From Acidobacteriota bacterium (GTDB lineage: Bacteria > Acidobacteriota > UBA6911 > RPQK01 > JAJDTT01), in contig JAPPLF010000009.1 of the NCBI GenBank assembly GCA_028874215.1, forward strand, positions 1 to 43,453: a stretch of DNA of 43,453 nt, given 5' to 3'. Below, piece by piece: positions 43,310 to 43,453 of this stretch. The notes beneath the pieces are model-generated. The model saw nothing but the letters and a program-made list of their open reading frames with translations, was not told the origin of the DNA and did no database searches. Within the stretch, counting starts at the first letter, position 1. Every line of letters begins with the position of its first letter. A program made the position numbers and the translations under genes.

Positions 43310-43453
43310 GCAGAATCGCACAACCCTTTTCAGCACAAAAAAAGCGCGCCAGCCGCAAAGGCCGGGGCCCGGTAGAAATTTTACAGGAAACCCGGTGAGG
43401 TTTAGATTTTAACGCCGCCAAGCAACAGGCATACGGGGAGGGCCGACGCGAAG

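Noticed and set aside
43310-43453. A tRNA or terminator after the SDR gene
   Set aside because: The A-run and GC-rich stretch do not form a clear stem followed by T residues, and no cloverleaf could be drawn.

Overview
The window is a 43 kb piece of a high-GC bacterial chromosome carrying genes typical of a polysaccharide-degrading Acidobacteriota or PVC (Planctomycetota/Verrucomicrobiota) lineage: DUF1549/DUF1553 cytochrome-like proteins, a DUF1501 protein, a PVC-type heme-binding dehydrogenase, CxPxR sulfatases, many secreted Gfo/Idh/MocA oxidoreductases, twin-arginine leaders, and FG-GAP repeat lipoproteins. The phylum cannot be fixed from the sequence alone; an Acidobacteriota or planctomycete-like symbiont or marine genome is my best guess.

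Layout. Positions 1-6015 (minus strand) form a lower-GC island, judged by eye: a small membrane protein with an in-frame UGA, an unrecognised tail-anchored protein, a 775-aa protein resembling the LPD38 region of giant phage polyvalent proteins, two paralogous membrane J-domain proteins and, between them, a HEPN-like protein. Positions 6016-7429 hold no convincing gene but several strong hairpins. From 7430 the DNA is GC-rich: two overlapping sulfatases, then the three-gene set PPC protein, DUF1549/DUF1553 and DUF1501 (10574-16472). A VapBC-like toxin-antitoxin pair (16511-17148) with a clear promoter/operator and adenosylhomocysteinase (17261-18694) follow, then a DUF1801 protein and a 1004-aa dehydrogenase/HEAT/cytochrome lipoprotein.

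Positions 22631-31547 carry three paralogous secreted propeller-type proteins, a Gfo/Idh oxidoreductase, a Tat-exported sialidase and a sialidase-like lipoprotein. Positions 31588-37291 carry a glycosyltransferase overlapping a heparinase II/III-like protein and two Tat-exported Gfo/Idh proteins. The end holds a class IV aminotransferase, an FG-GAP lipoprotein overlapping a PHP-domain phosphoesterase, and a divergent SDR.

Functionally, the GC-rich part looks like a locus for handling sulfated, uronate- or sialate-containing glycans: sulfatases, sialidases, a lyase and sugar oxidoreductases. Two features not explained by the genes stand out. First, a family of short REP-like hairpins sits against gene ends, and with a roughly 169-bp inverted-repeat element it supplies stop codons and C-terminal tails to several genes. 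Second, the phage-flavoured J-domain/HEPN/LPD38 island may be an undescribed module.
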